Below, one piece after another: positions 50,962 through 61,816 of a stretch of DNA of 64,000 nucleotides. Origin of the DNA: Flavobacterium hydatis (GTDB lineage Bacteria; Bacteroidota; Bacteroidia; Flavobacteriales; Flavobacteriaceae); assembly GCF_000737695.1 (NCBI RefSeq), contig NZ_JPRM01000008.1, positions 1-64,000 of the forward strand. Direction: 5' to 3'. Positions within the stretch are counted from its first letter, which is position 1, and every line of letters begins with the position of its first letter. The position numbers were made by a program, and so were the translations under genes. The notes beneath the pieces are model-generated. The model was not told the origin of the DNA, ran no database searches, and saw only the letters and a list, made by a program, of their open reading frames with translations.

Positions 50962-53900
50962 TTATCTAAAATTATTATTGTTTTTATACTTGTACGTAAA
51001 CTCTGTTGATTTCTTATCTCCCGGCAAATTGTATTTCATTACTATTTCATAATTGCCATAGCGCATAAACAAGAAATTACTATTTAGAAAACGGTTTGCA
51101 ATTGATTCAATACCTGTATCACCATCAATATAGGCATTTATGATCTGATTATTTAAATCAACCCAATCCTGTTTGTAAAGCAATGGCATATTATATTTAA
51201 ATGGAAAATTGCCTTTTGTCCATGATTGGTTTACATTATTCTCAATACTGGTCATATAATAGGCATTGAGTGGTATCGCTTTTGCTGGAATCACTCCTAA
51301 TTCACTAGTATCTCTGTCACTTATAGAATATTTACCATTTAAAGGATAATCTTTATAGAGATACGGATAGATATCTGTTGTATAATACGCATCATTTAGT
51401 TTAGATTGTGCTGTTATCATAGGTTTACTATCGCTATAGGTTACTCCTTGCAATTCAACTATATCAAATGCTTCCTGACTTGAGATTGTATTTGTTAAAT
51501 AGATAACATCTGAATACAATACTCCAAAATTATAACTCTGCGTATTTATCGCATTCATTTTAGAAGTAAAGGTTTTGTACTTACTGGTGTTGAATGAATA
51601 AGATAGACGATCAATACTACCCTCTGCTTTAGATAATTGATCAGCTTGGTTCTCTCTTACTTGTATGTCATTACCTGCATCACTTATAGTATTCGTTTTT
51701 GTTGCAGCTGTTGAATCTCTCGTCGGAGTTTGTTTCAAACTACTTACTATCGAAACGTTATATTTCTTGTCCTGATTAATATCAGGTAAGTCATAAAAAA
51801 CTTCATTAGAATTGGTGTTATAATTAAAAGTCGTAGCTTTTGCATTAGAAACTCCATCTTCATTTACCTTAATACTAGTTTCCCAATTGGTATCTTCAAA
51901 CAAATAATCCTGACCACGTTTAAGCTGAATGTATCCTTTTGAATATTCTTCTTCAAGGAAATATTTCTGATCTACAACCGGATACGAATATTTTATATTG
52001 GTAAGTGGAATATGATCTGGAGCTCCTCCAGTAGTAAAGAGTCTCTCTTCATATTCTGTTGCTACTTTTCCATCTACTGTTATGGGTTGAAAAACGCCAT
52101 TTATCATTTTTTGAAAACTAACCTCAACCTGAATTTTTAATTCCTTGTTCGGAGGCAGAATATCTGTTGAAACAAAATTTACTCTGTCTTTCATAGAAGT
52201 CCATTCAAAAGCTCCAGGTATTTCTTTTGTACCCTCAAGGACCTTAAATTTTTCTAGTATCACCTTATAGGTAACATCACCAGCATCTTCCGGAATCACA
52301 AAAGCTTCATTTATCTTCATTGAAAAAGCGGCTTGAGGTACGGCAAAAACATCAACATCAGTTGAACTTTGTTTTGGAGTAACATCTGTTATGAGTTTAA
52401 GGCCTCCTAATGGCGAGGCGTTTTCAAATTTACATTCCTCTCCAAGTTCAAATTTAAAGCGAAATTTCCCTTTGATTAGTCCGCCCAGAATATTCATGTT
52501 TCCACCTACATACCCTCTCATCCAAACTGGATTTGGTAATTTTGCCTGTAATAAAACCGCAGCCCCTCCTGAAACAATTGGAATCTTTAATTTCAAGAAT
52601 GATAATTTGATTCTAATTCCCAATTCTCCTTGCAGGTAGGCATACGATTGTCCGTTGGCATACCAGCCATTTATACCAACTCGATCTCCTGTATTAGAAC
52701 ATCTGGCCTCTTGATAATCTTTTAGCATGATATCAAATCCCATTCCTGCCTGAAAACGGGCATAGAAAAGTAAGAAACTCAAATCCCCTGTATCAAAATC
52801 TAAACTTGCACCAAAGGCTATACCTCCTCCATTTGCCAATGCATTTTCGTCTCGCATATAATCTAATTGTTTGACATCGACACCCAGAATCTGAGCCACA
52901 ATAGGAGGTGGGGGTGGGCTTCCAGGCAATAATGTACCTGCCATAAAATAACTGGTTGTTTTAAGGTATAAACCGGCAACTCCTATTTTTATACCACATC
53001 TTTTATCTGGAGTTCCCATGTACATATACCAATCTTTCGGGTCTTTATGAAATACTCCCCAAACTGCCTGTCCACCAGGTCCAGTACCTGACAGAAAATT
53101 TCCAGGAGTATTAATATATACATCTGTTGTAGCATGCATAGAATTATTCGCAAAATCAAATTCAATTGCTGCAGCCATTTTTATGCCTACCGCAGCTGAT
53201 AAATCTCCCGGAATTGCAGCTTTTGCCTCAGGAATATATTTACTGGCGAAAGAACCTTTAAGATCGCTTTCAGTTATGCCTAAAAAACTTTTCTTTGAAG
53301 TAACATCTGACGCTACTTTTCCCATTAAATCAGTAACGTTTTTAAGTCCTGGTATAGAAGCCATAACATTTGCTTTCCCAAAAATAGCTAATCTATTGAT
53401 TCCACCTTTTGAGTTAAAAGCCATTTCAAATCCAGCTTCACCATCACAGATGCTTTCTGAGCCGATATTAAAATAAATTAAAGCTTTAATTCCTAAACTT
53501 ATTTTTTCATCTGGAGTATAACTTAATCCTGATGGTGAGAAATCTCCAATGGCTATATCTTGATTTCTGTGCATTTTATAATAGGCACCTCCACCAAAAC
53601 CAGTAATCATAAACGGTGATGGTACTGGAGGAAATTTTACCGCAGCATCAAAATACCAATATCTAAAAGTAGTACGTCCAAAAATAGCCTTAGCCTTTAC
53701 ATTGACAATTTTTGCCACATCCACCTCTAAATCAGCATTAAAACCATCTCCATAGATGGGGTCTTTTTCCATTAGGATAAGACCTCCCTTAATGGTGAGT
53801 CCACTAAACTGACAATCAATATTTATGGCTGATAAATCTAAACCATCATATCGGCTTCGCTGCCTGTAACCGTCATCATACATTTTACCTTTTATCCCAA

Positions 53901-55626
53901 TTCGGGCTGTGGCACCTGCGCCAACGGCATCCATCAAATTAATCCCTAAATCAAAATCGATTCGGGAATCATTTCCGTTAATGGCAACATTTATATTACC
54001 AATGGAAACAGGGAAATTCCCAAAGGCAACTGTACCTTTATAGCCCATATTTCGAACAGAAATAATAGGAGAGACGGTCTGTAATTGTAGATTTTCAAAA
54101 GAAATTCCTTTAAAATCAACCGTACGTTTTCCCTCGACGTCTTTATCATCTGTTGCTCCTTTATTGGTACCAAAAGAAACTGTTCCGTTTAAATTAGCCT
54201 TGGGCAAAAACCGTCCATTGACTAATTTTAGTTCAACAGAACTATTAGGCAGCAGCAACGCTTTTGCTTTCCAAATATCAAAAGCTATGGAATCTTTTGT
54301 AACTACAATTAGCTGCTGTTCATTCATGGATATAAAACCATTATATGCCAAACCTGCTCTATTGGTTTGTGCTGGTTTATCCGGAGTTGTTCCAGTACTT
54401 GGTGTTGGGGGAGCTGAAGTTTCTTTTTTCTCTGTTGAGGCTTTAGTTATTGGTAAAAGAATCTGACCGCTTAAATTTGCTTTTACAAAAGTATTTGCTG
54501 CAATAGTTACATCGATATGATCTAAGGAATAAGCCCATGATTTTTCCTGACTGGTTATGCCTCGATCCAGAGGAAACACATTATCGGCATAAAAAGTGCC
54601 TGAAACCCCATATTTATCAATAATAAGATTTTGAGCACCTACACGAAGCCTCTCTTTACTTGATGCCGTATCTGTAGTCTGAAATTCTTTAGGCAGACCT
54701 ACTTCAAAAGCTTGAATAAAAACTCCTTTCCAAGCTTCTGGACTTGGTACTAAAAGTGCATTTTTCGCATAATATTCCGGAAAGACGACTGTGGGGTCAT
54801 TTTTTAAATCACTTAAGTCTAATACCGCATTACTTACCCAAAACTCAAAATTACCATCAAAATCTTTTCCGTTTCTTTTGTCTTTTAGGGTAAAAGGCTC
54901 TAAACTTACATTGACTAAAATATCATTCCAACTACTTGCCATGAAGCTAAATTCACCTCTAACTCTGTTTGGTATCTGAACCGTTTTTCCGTTATAATAC
55001 GTTTTAGGAACAGTTATCTTTGCTTCGTCGACAGTTTTAGTTATAGGATCAATTGGTAATATCAGGTTTCTTGAAAACTCAACGGCTCCCGAAATTTTCA
55101 TTTCTTTAAAACCATCGCAATCAATTGTTACATAGGTCAAATCATCGACATTTCCGGTTGCCATATCAAAACCGCCGTATAATGAAACCTGCCATTTATT
55201 ATCACTAAACGGAATATCAACATTACCCAGTAATACCAATTTGGCCTCTCCCATGATACCTCCCTGATGTGATAATTTTACATTATCAGCACCAAAAAAT
55301 AATTGCATTGGTTGCCCGTCTGGCCCTTTTTGTGGAATATCTACTCTACAAAAAACTGTCAAAGTGGTATACTCTGGTAAAAAAACAGCTTTTGTAATTC
55401 CAATAGAATATTGAACATTATTTACGGTATTACGAATCCCTATTGGTAATTCTACCAAATCTTGATTTGAAAATTTATCTACCCAACGCTCAGACGCTTC
55501 AATCTTTTCGATAGCGCTCGAAGCTGCTCCTAATTCTTTTGGAGGTGTAGCATTCTGCCCATAAGAAAATACAACCGAAAGGATGATAAATAATACCGAT
55601 AAATGTATTCTGTAAAACTTTTTCAT
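50962..55626 (-). CDS. Giant exported surface protein
   Basis: A 1554-residue exported protein from the ATG at 55,626 (the frame extends two codons to a TTG). It has a signal peptide (about 1-24, ending FSYGQN). The whole chain is beta-rich. A Pro/Thr-rich linker (TSAPPTPSTGTTPDKPAQ) lies near residue 400, followed by many GxxGxG-type strands (about 450-900) and Ig-like sequence near the end (about 1060-1300). No known family recognised. Last gene of the toxin/surface operon. It is probably anchored to or threaded through the outer membrane, with the barrel protein encoded just upstream as a likely partner. Confidence 0.8.
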   Translation of the reverse strand: MKKFYRIHLSVLFIILSVVFSYGQNATPPKELGAASSAIEKIEASERWVDKFSNQDLVELPIGIRNTVNNVQYSIGITKAVFLPEYTTLTVFCRVDIPQKGPDGQPMQLFFGADNVKLSHQGGIMGEAKLVLLGNVDIPFSDNKWQVSLYGGFDMATGNVDDLTYVTIDCDGFKEMKISGAVEFSRNLILPIDPITKTVDEAKITVPKTYYNGKTVQIPNRVRGEFSFMASSWNDILVNVSLEPFTLKDKRNGKDFDGNFEFWVSNAVLDLSDLKNDPTVVFPEYYAKNALLVPSPEAWKGVFIQAFEVGLPKEFQTTDTASSKERLRVGAQNLIIDKYGVSGTFYADNVFPLDRGITSQEKSWAYSLDHIDVTIAANTFVKANLSGQILLPITKASTEKKETSAPPTPSTGTTPDKPAQTNRAGLAYNGFISMNEQQLIVVTKDSIAFDIWKAKALLLPNSSVELKLVNGRFLPKANLNGTVSFGTNKGATDDKDVEGKRTVDFKGISFENLQLQTVSPIISVRNMGYKGTVAFGNFPVSIGNINVAINGNDSRIDFDLGINLMDAVGAGATARIGIKGKMYDDGYRQRSRYDGLDLSAINIDCQFSGLTIKGGLILMEKDPIYGDGFNADLEVDVAKIVNVKAKAIFGRTTFRYWYFDAAVKFPPVPSPFMITGFGGGAYYKMHRNQDIAIGDFSPSGLSYTPDEKISLGIKALIYFNIGSESICDGEAGFEMAFNSKGGINRLAIFGKANVMASIPGLKNVTDLMGKVASDVTSKKSFLGITESDLKGSFASKYIPEAKAAIPGDLSAAVGIKMAAAIEFDFANNSMHATTDVYINTPGNFLSGTGPGGQAVWGVFHKDPKDWYMYMGTPDKRCGIKIGVAGLYLKTTSYFMAGTLLPGSPPPPPIVAQILGVDVKQLDYMRDENALANGGGIAFGASLDFDTGDLSFLLFYARFQAGMGFDIMLKDYQEARCSNTGDRVGINGWYANGQSYAYLQGELGIRIKLSFLKLKIPIVSGGAAVLLQAKLPNPVWMRGYVGGNMNILGGLIKGKFRFKFELGEECKFENASPLGGLKLITDVTPKQSSTDVDVFAVPQAAFSMKINEAFVIPEDAGDVTYKVILEKFKVLEGTKEIPGAFEWTSMKDRVNFVSTDILPPNKELKIQVEVSFQKMINGVFQPITVDGKVATEYEERLFTTGGAPDHIPLTNIKYSYPVVDQKYFLEEEYSKGYIQLKRGQDYLFEDTNWETSIKVNEDGVSNAKATTFNYNTNSNEVFYDLPDINQDKKYNVSIVSSLKQTPTRDSTAATKTNTISDAGNDIQVRENQADQLSKAEGSIDRLSYSFNTSKYKTFTSKMNAINTQSYNFGVLYSDVIYLTNTISSQEAFDIVELQGVTYSDSKPMITAQSKLNDAYYTTDIYPYLYKDYPLNGKYSISDRDTSELGVIPAKAIPLNAYYMTSIENNVNQSWTKGNFPFKYNMPLLYKQDWVDLNNQIINAYIDGDTGIESIANRFLNSNFLFMRYGNYEIVMKYNLPGDKKSTEFTYKYKNNNNFR

Positions 55627-55678
55627 AAGCAAATAATCCTGTTTTTTGTAAAATAAAGCATAGTAACTTCTTTAATAT

Positions 55679-55725
55679 TGTAGCCAAGCTTCTTTTTGAA
55701 ACAATCTGTATTGCTTTGGCTTACA
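55679..55725. other. Imperfect hairpin in the gap before the giant gene
   Basis: TGTAGCCAAGC (from 55679) and GCTTTGGCTTACA (to 55725) are reverse complements with bulges. The only sizeable gap (126 bp) of the operon holds it, so it may be a processing site or attenuator that lowers expression of the last gene. Confidence 0.4.
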
Positions 55726-55752
55726 TTAAAAAGAGGCATACTCTTTTGATTC

Positions 55753-58209
55753 TTAATTATTCTTTAGATGTTTAAAATCAACCTCGTCGTCTTTAACCTT
55801 TTTCGTTGCTAAATCATGGTAAAACGGAATTAGTTTTATTTTTAACTCTTCTATTATTTCTGTATCTGTTTTATTCTCTTTCATCATTTTAAAGAAGTGA
55901 TTTAATTCTTGTTTATTAAAACTGGAAAGATTTTCGTTTTTATGAATATCATCTGCAGAAGTATTGGCAAGTATTGAAATCTCACTAAGCATCCATCGAT
56001 GTATTAATAAAGGTTGTAGCTTTTTATTTTTTCTTTCGACTAATTTTAAATAAGATTTATAGCTAATTTTATCGGTTGCATCTTGTTCACTCACCCCATG
56101 CATCTTATGTTTATTGACTCTTCCTAATGCCATAACATAATCATTTTCAAACCCTGCGTCTTTGCGAATCATTTCTTGATCTAAACTCTGTACCGTTTCA
56201 AGAATATATTTGTTGTATTTGTCTAAGATGTCATTATTTAAATCATACTTTTTCAGATAAATCAAAGCTTTTTCTTTAAAACTTTCATCATCTGGAGTTA
56301 GAGTTGTAAGTGTTAACAGATGTTGCAATTCATCCGAATCTTCCTTCGGGATCGGTCGTAATGCAAGTTGAAGTTCTTCTAACTGCTTTATGATTTCATT
56401 TCTGGTTCCTTTATAAGTCTTGTCTTTGTGTTTTATTTCTAAAATAGGATCTGAAACAATTTTCACTTCTTCTTTAGGCTCTTTTTTGGTTGGTAATTTT
56501 ATTTTATCCAGTGAATAAGAATAATTCAACGTAGCAGTTAAATCATTAAATTTCTTCGCATTAGAACTACTTCTAAACATTGAAATAATACTCATATTAA
56601 AGTTGTGTTTTTCGAGCAGCATATAACTATTGTTAAACTTAACTCCAAATACAGAACTTGAATTCATATTCCCCTGAGAATTATTATACAGCACTCCAAA
56701 ATTTGTATTTAGCTTATCTTTGAACAACTTCTTAGAGGCTCCAACGGAACCTCCAACCGAAGAATTACTATTTTGGCCAACTTCATTATTGGTGTAATTA
56801 AGAGAGCTGTTTAATGCTACTTTAGTTCCGATAAAATTTACAGAATGGGTTAAATTATAATTCTGTACTGTGCTGGCTTGGCCTTTTCGTATTATCCCAC
56901 CTTGCTCATTTGCCTGACCAGCAATGCTATAATTGAAATTGAAGTTTTGATTTCTCTTTTTCCCAAAAGCATAGGACATATTTATATTGGCATTTTGAGA
57001 TAATTGTCTATAATCTAAAGTATCAGATTGCACTACATTTGGATTATTTATAAGCTCAAACTGATCTAATTTTTTATTCGTGTAAGTAGAGAAATTCGAA
57101 TAACTACCCGTAATAGTAAGTTGATCTGTTACTGTGTAATTCATATTAATGGAGCCTACAACCCGCTTAGTATCCTGTTTTTTCGCTTTTGCTAAATCAT
57201 CTCTTTGAAACCCTAAACTGGTAGATACCGTAATTTTATCCTGATAAAAAGGACGTGAAAAACGAAAAGCAATGTTTTCTAAATCATTATTAAAATATAG
57301 TGCCCCCAATGTATTATAATTAGGATCAATACGCTCGTACGTTAATCCTATGATACTCTTCTGGATATTATAATCAAAATTGATATTTAAAGCGTTCATG
57401 TAACTTGTACTTTCTTTGGCAGAAAATAATTTGTCTCTAAAATTTCCTCCTGAAAGATTTTTACTTCGAGTATCATCCGTTAAAACAGACAAAGCATATT
57501 CAACATTAAAATTTAAATTTTTTAGTAAAGAGGTACTAAAGGTCAAACTGTTTACAAAATTTTCTTTTGGCGTTACTCCTTTATCATTGGTCATGCTTAG
57601 AGAATTAACATTGTCTTTGGCATAAAAACCAATCCAGCCAATTTTATATTGTGGTTGCTCAAAACCTATTTTTGCACCGTAACCAAAACGCTGATACACT
57701 GGAATTCCTCCCATTGCATCTTCTTCTGAAACGGCTTTAAGTAATTGTCCTCCCATTAAAGTGACTTTAAAAGGACTTCTAGGAGTAAGTTCCAGACCAA
57801 CTCCTTTAAATGGAAAGCCACTTAAGGTATAAGGAGAAAAGGTCATACTTACATTACCTATATAGGCTTTTACCCATTTGTATTTGGGCATAATACTTAA
57901 TCGGTTAAAATCAAACGGGGCTGTATAGCCCAAATTATTTCCCTGATTGGTAATACTATAAAATAACGGAACACTAAAATTAAAAGCACTAATATTTAAA
58001 CTCCCTGAAAGCAGATAAGTAAAAGGCTCACGTGCATTTGGCATATTAGAATTATAATACATCATATTGGCATTAATATTACCTGTAACATTAAAATTGG
58101 GTTTATAAAAACTCTCTAAATCCACATCCTGGGTATATCCTTTGCCACAAATACAACAGACAAAAACGATACATAACCAAAACAAGATCTTCTTATTCTC
58201 TCTCTTCAT
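55753..58209 (-). CDS. Outer-membrane beta-barrel-like protein
   Basis: An 818-residue exported protein with a signal peptide (about 1-27, ending GKGYTQD). Residues 30-560 are repeated strands with alternating aromatic and polar residues (NFNVEYALSVL, LSFGFQRDD-like pairs, FNFNYSIAGQ), as in large outer-membrane barrels. Residues 560-818 are charged and helical (EEVKIVSDPILEIKHKDK, LEELQLALRPIPKEDSDELQ) and should face the periplasm. No TonB box or plug domain is seen. It overlaps functionally with the neighbouring giant protein and lipoproteins, all in one operon. Function unknown. Confidence 0.78.
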   Translation of the reverse strand: MKRENKKILFWLCIVFVCCICGKGYTQDVDLESFYKPNFNVTGNINANMMYYNSNMPNAREPFTYLLSGSLNISAFNFSVPLFYSITNQGNNLGYTAPFDFNRLSIMPKYKWVKAYIGNVSMTFSPYTLSGFPFKGVGLELTPRSPFKVTLMGGQLLKAVSEEDAMGGIPVYQRFGYGAKIGFEQPQYKIGWIGFYAKDNVNSLSMTNDKGVTPKENFVNSLTFSTSLLKNLNFNVEYALSVLTDDTRSKNLSGGNFRDKLFSAKESTSYMNALNINFDYNIQKSIIGLTYERIDPNYNTLGALYFNNDLENIAFRFSRPFYQDKITVSTSLGFQRDDLAKAKKQDTKRVVGSINMNYTVTDQLTITGSYSNFSTYTNKKLDQFELINNPNVVQSDTLDYRQLSQNANINMSYAFGKKRNQNFNFNYSIAGQANEQGGIIRKGQASTVQNYNLTHSVNFIGTKVALNSSLNYTNNEVGQNSNSSVGGSVGASKKLFKDKLNTNFGVLYNNSQGNMNSSSVFGVKFNNSYMLLEKHNFNMSIISMFRSSSNAKKFNDLTATLNYSYSLDKIKLPTKKEPKEEVKIVSDPILEIKHKDKTYKGTRNEIIKQLEELQLALRPIPKEDSDELQHLLTLTTLTPDDESFKEKALIYLKKYDLNNDILDKYNKYILETVQSLDQEMIRKDAGFENDYVMALGRVNKHKMHGVSEQDATDKISYKSYLKLVERKNKKLQPLLIHRWMLSEISILANTSADDIHKNENLSSFNKQELNHFFKMMKENKTDTEIIEELKIKLIPFYHDLATKKVKDDEVDFKHLKNN

Positions 58210-58216
58210 TTATTGG

Positions 58217-59560
58217 TTATTGTTTTTGTACTTTGATATCGCATAAAATATAAGAACCTGTTCCGTTCTTTACCATATCTTTAATTTTGATGACTCCTTT
58301 TCGTCCGTCTTGTGTTTTAAACAAAATGATTTTTGGATAAGTAAAGCCAAATTGCTGTTCGCCAGCTGCGTTATAATTTATATTTAAAGATTTTATCGGG
58401 GTATCATTTACCATAGCGTCAAATTGAGTTTCGGTAAAATTTAAGCCACAATTACACAAATTTTGAGAATTTATAAAAATGGTGCTTTGTGCATTTTTTA
58501 ATGCTAGAAAACCATAATTATTAACCTGATCCGGCGATATAAATCTGTTATAGGTAAAATTGTTGTTCAAACCCTGAAAAACAATATCAATTAAGCTGCT
58601 ATTCTCATCGTTGATCTCATTTGCTTTGTATACCTGTCTGGTTATTGTTGAGAACATTGCCCCAATAGTATTGTTGTTATGTGCTGAATTTATTCCCAAT
58701 TTAACGTTAGTCAAAATACGCAGATTCGTATCTGGCAAAACTGTTATAGTAGATTTAAAGATCTGACTTGTCTTATCATTAATAGCTTCTAGGGTAACTT
58801 CATGACTGCCTGCACTTGCGAAGACAACTGTAGGATTCTCTTCAGTTGATGTCGCTGGATTGCCACCTGCAAAAGTCCATTTGTAGTTTGTCGCACTAGT
58901 AGATTTATTGGCAAAATGTATCGTAACCGGAGCTTGATAATCATCATCATCAAACTTTGGTTCGTAGGTGAACAAACTCACTAAATACGGAGCAACAGTG
59001 ATAGTTTTAGTTTGTTTTTGTGACTCAAAACCATTAGAAACGGTTAGAGTAATGATGTGTTCACCAGGAGTTGTAAACACAGCATTTGGAGGTGTTTTCC
59101 CTGTGAAACTTGCGGGGATTCCGTCTTGAAAATCCCACTGAAAAGTTAATCCCTCTCCAGGGGTAGTATTCTTTAGAACAACTTCAACCGGAGAATAATT
59201 GCTCTTAATAATTTCATGGGTAAACTGAATGTTGATTCCGTCTCTTATAATAACGGTTTTACTAAATTCTTTACGCTCTCCATCTACATTTGATGCTTTG
59301 AGTTTTATGGTATACGTTCCTTGTTTATCGTACAATATCTCTCCTGGATTTTTTAAAGATGAAGTACTTGGATTTCCTCCTTCAAAAGTCCATTCGTACG
59401 TATCTGCTCCAGTGACTTTATTGTCTATTTTGATAATAACAGGAATTGATTCATCCTCATTTACATACGAAGTCGTAAAATCGCCTTCTACAGTTATAGA
59501 AGTTTCCTGATAACACGAAGTAATAACAATAAATAATAGTAAGAGTAAAGTTTTTTTCAT
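58217..59560 (-). CDS. PKD-domain lipoprotein
   Basis: A 447-residue lipoprotein with lipobox ITSC (Cys16). Three PKD domains follow in a row (about 25-108, 110-190 and 195-275), each with the YxWxFxxG pattern (TYEWTFEGGNPST, TFQWDFQDGIPAS, NYKWTFAGGNPAT). The C-terminal domain (about 276-447) is unrecognised and has one CxC pair (NLCNCGLNF). PKD repeats bind proteins or polysaccharides on the cell surface. It is 7 bp from the barrel gene. Confidence 0.87.
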   Translation of the reverse strand: MKKTLLLLLFIVITSCYQETSITVEGDFTTSYVNEDESIPVIIKIDNKVTGADTYEWTFEGGNPSTSSLKNPGEILYDKQGTYTIKLKASNVDGERKEFSKTVIIRDGINIQFTHEIIKSNYSPVEVVLKNTTPGEGLTFQWDFQDGIPASFTGKTPPNAVFTTPGEHIITLTVSNGFESQKQTKTITVAPYLVSLFTYEPKFDDDDYQAPVTIHFANKSTSATNYKWTFAGGNPATSTEENPTVVFASAGSHEVTLEAINDKTSQIFKSTITVLPDTNLRILTNVKLGINSAHNNNTIGAMFSTITRQVYKANEINDENSSLIDIVFQGLNNNFTYNRFISPDQVNNYGFLALKNAQSTIFINSQNLCNCGLNFTETQFDAMVNDTPIKSLNINYNAAGEQQFGFTYPKIILFKTQDGRKGVIKIKDMVKNGTGSYILCDIKVQKQ

Positions 59561-59633
59561 TCCATTTATTTTAAAACAGTACAGCTTTTTAGGGCTGTAA
59601 TGTTTTTATTATACAGTATTCTACAGCTAAATA

Positions 59634-60938
59634 TTACAAATAGCGTTTGATAATCTTATCTGTAGAAAAAGCCCAAACAACATTGTTCTTATATGAAATA
59701 TTGCGGATAGGTTGGTCGTGTGTGTAGTCAAGAGTCCAAACACTACCACCATTAATTGTTTTATAAATTTTATTATCTAGAATTGCCCAACCTGTGTTTG
59801 CATCTTTAAAAGTAAATTTGGTAAATTTTTCTCCGTTATAGACTTGCGACCAAGAATCACCTCCATTAATGGTTTTAAACAACTTAACATCTAATAATGT
59901 ATTTAGATATTTATTGATTAAAAGAAAACCATTTTCAGAATCAACAAAACAAATTTCTCTAGCGTAATAACCTGCTGGTTCTTTTACAAAAGGATACTCT
60001 TTCCAACCGTCTGTTGTGTTGTTTTTGAATAAGATAAAAGGCTGTTTGATATTACCTTGTTCCTTATATCCAATTGCCCAAATATGGTTATTATCAATTT
60101 CTGTTGCTTGATAAAGATTGGCTCCATTACCTTCTATTTCGTAAGCTTTAGTAAAATCAACTCCATTTGCTGTTGTAAAAACAACACCACTTTGTGTAAT
60201 TATTGTTCCATCTTTCATATTATCATCTACATAGATAGAATAAGCAGTTCCTACTTTGTTATCTCCAAAATTGGCAAATTCATCTATACCAAGATATCCA
60301 CCAACTGCTATTTTAGAAATTCCAAAACCAGTATGACACCATCCTTCATCATTTATAGTTGCATGAAATCCAGCACCAAAACCATTATTTGCCCAATCTG
60401 TCCAAGTAATACCTCCATCTAAAGTTCTAGAGAGACGTGCACCACTTTGAGTGTAATATAAAATCTTATCACTTAACATTTGTATACGAGGAATTGCAGA
60501 GTCACTTTTTCTATCTATTGGAATAGTAAACCAGCCTGTAGTTGATGGAATTGGTAAAATACCAATGTTGCCATTATAAGTATTTTTTACATCATTAGTT
60601 ACTATTCTGTTTACAATTGTTAGAACTAATGATGGTAATAGTTTTTCCGTAGCTGGTAGTGTAAATGATATTTCGCTGGCAGTAGCCGAAAGAATTGTTG
60701 CGGGTACCCCATCAAATGTTATTTTTATATCACTTACTTTATCCGAAAAATTTTCACCGTAGATACTAACCGTTTCTCCAGTTTCTCCAGCATTTTTAGA
60801 ATAGGATGTTATTTTTGCTGTTTTTATCACTACAACTGGTGGCTCTTGAGTTGGCGAATCATTTCCTGAATCTGAACTACAACTATTTAGCGTTAAAAAA
60901 AGTTGTAATGCAACTACGATTAAAATTCTCTTTTTCAT
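59634..60938 (-). CDS. IPT/TIG and BNR-repeat lipoprotein
   Basis: A 434-residue lipoprotein: lipobox LNSC (Cys20), an IPT/TIG Ig-like domain (about 40-122, KITSYSKNAGETGETVSIYG) and a C-terminal beta-propeller with BNR/sialidase-type blades (LDGGITWTDWANN, TINGGDSWSQVYNG, TINGGSVWTLDY). Catalytic sialidase residues are not apparent, so it is likely a binding protein on the surface. It follows the 278-residue exported protein in the operon. Confidence 0.86.
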   Translation of the reverse strand: MKKRILIVVALQLFLTLNSCSSDSGNDSPTQEPPVVVIKTAKITSYSKNAGETGETVSIYGENFSDKVSDIKITFDGVPATILSATASEISFTLPATEKLLPSLVLTIVNRIVTNDVKNTYNGNIGILPIPSTTGWFTIPIDRKSDSAIPRIQMLSDKILYYTQSGARLSRTLDGGITWTDWANNGFGAGFHATINDEGWCHTGFGISKIAVGGYLGIDEFANFGDNKVGTAYSIYVDDNMKDGTIITQSGVVFTTANGVDFTKAYEIEGNGANLYQATEIDNNHIWAIGYKEQGNIKQPFILFKNNTTDGWKEYPFVKEPAGYYAREICFVDSENGFLLINKYLNTLLDVKLFKTINGGDSWSQVYNGEKFTKFTFKDANTGWAILDNKIYKTINGGSVWTLDYTHDQPIRNISYKNNVVWAFSTDKIIKRYL

Positions 60939-60963
60939 TTTTATTTAATTTCTGTTAACTTAA

Positions 60964-61800
60964 TTATTTGTTATTCTCTAAATATTGACTTCCCAAAGTA
61001 TATCCATTACCAACAAGGACTCTTACAATATTCATAGCGGTAATATCCTTACTCATTCTATATCCAATTGGATTACCTCTATTGTCAAAAGTGGCTTTAA
61101 AAACCTTATTATCAAACGTAATAAGTTCTTGATTTAAAAATTTATCATAGCCTGAAACCATAGCTGATTTAGCAAACCAAGTAGCAATTTTATAATTATC
61201 TAAATCCATAACTTCATACATTAACTCTCCATTAGTTGCTGGGGATGTCATTCTTATATAACCAATTCTTTTATCTAAAGGATCAGGGTTTTGCGCTTTT
61301 ATGCTGTAAATAGTTCCTCCGTCATCAATTGTTAATTGATACTCGTTTACAGCTTTATTTATTTGATCTTTTTCATTTTGAATTCCTAAAAGCTTTTCAG
61401 AAACACCTGTTGCTTCTCCATTTATAAATTTTTCCACTGCTTCTGTATTTAAACCATCAATACTTAAATAGTTATGTTCCAGTAAGGCATTAACAACGCT
61501 CTTCTCATTATTAAAAGGATTAAACTTGCCATCTGTAAAAGCAATTTCATTGAATTTTCCTGTGGCTTCATTTTTTAGTTGCATGATAGGAATAGCAGGT
61601 ACTGGTTCTACTTGCTTTAACTCAACAGTAACTGTGTAGCTTTTATCTAAATTTGATATTTTAAAAAGTGGTTTTTTGCCCTCTATATTTCCAATTGTTT
61701 TTTCATCCAGCTTTATTTCTCCTTTGGCAATCTTGATTTTTTGTGAGAAACCGCAAATGCTTATTAGCACAATTATTAGGGTCAAAATGTTTTTTTTCAT
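60964..61800 (-). CDS. Exported hypothetical protein
   Basis: A 278-residue exported protein with signal peptide (about 1-19, ending CGFSQK). The beta-rich N-terminal part (KIAKGEIKLDEKTIGNIEGK) is followed by an alpha/beta region. No family recognised. 16 bp from the immunity-like gene and 25 bp from the IPT lipoprotein gene, so it is part of the same operon and may be a periplasmic chaperone or adaptor for the surface proteins. Confidence 0.75.
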   Translation of the reverse strand: MKKNILTLIIVLISICGFSQKIKIAKGEIKLDEKTIGNIEGKKPLFKISNLDKSYTVTVELKQVEPVPAIPIMQLKNEATGKFNEIAFTDGKFNPFNNEKSVVNALLEHNYLSIDGLNTEAVEKFINGEATGVSEKLLGIQNEKDQINKAVNEYQLTIDDGGTIYSIKAQNPDPLDKRIGYIRMTSPATNGELMYEVMDLDNYKIATWFAKSAMVSGYDKFLNQELITFDNKVFKATFDNRGNPIGYRMSKDITAMNIVRVLVGNGYTLGSQYLENNK

Positions 61801-61816
61801 GTGTGATTTTTTATTT

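Noticed and set aside
60054..60422. 121-codon plus-strand frame inside the IPT/BNR lipoprotein gene
   Set aside because: It is antisense to a gene with clear domains and a lipobox; its residues are a Cys/Ile/Ser-rich shadow pattern.
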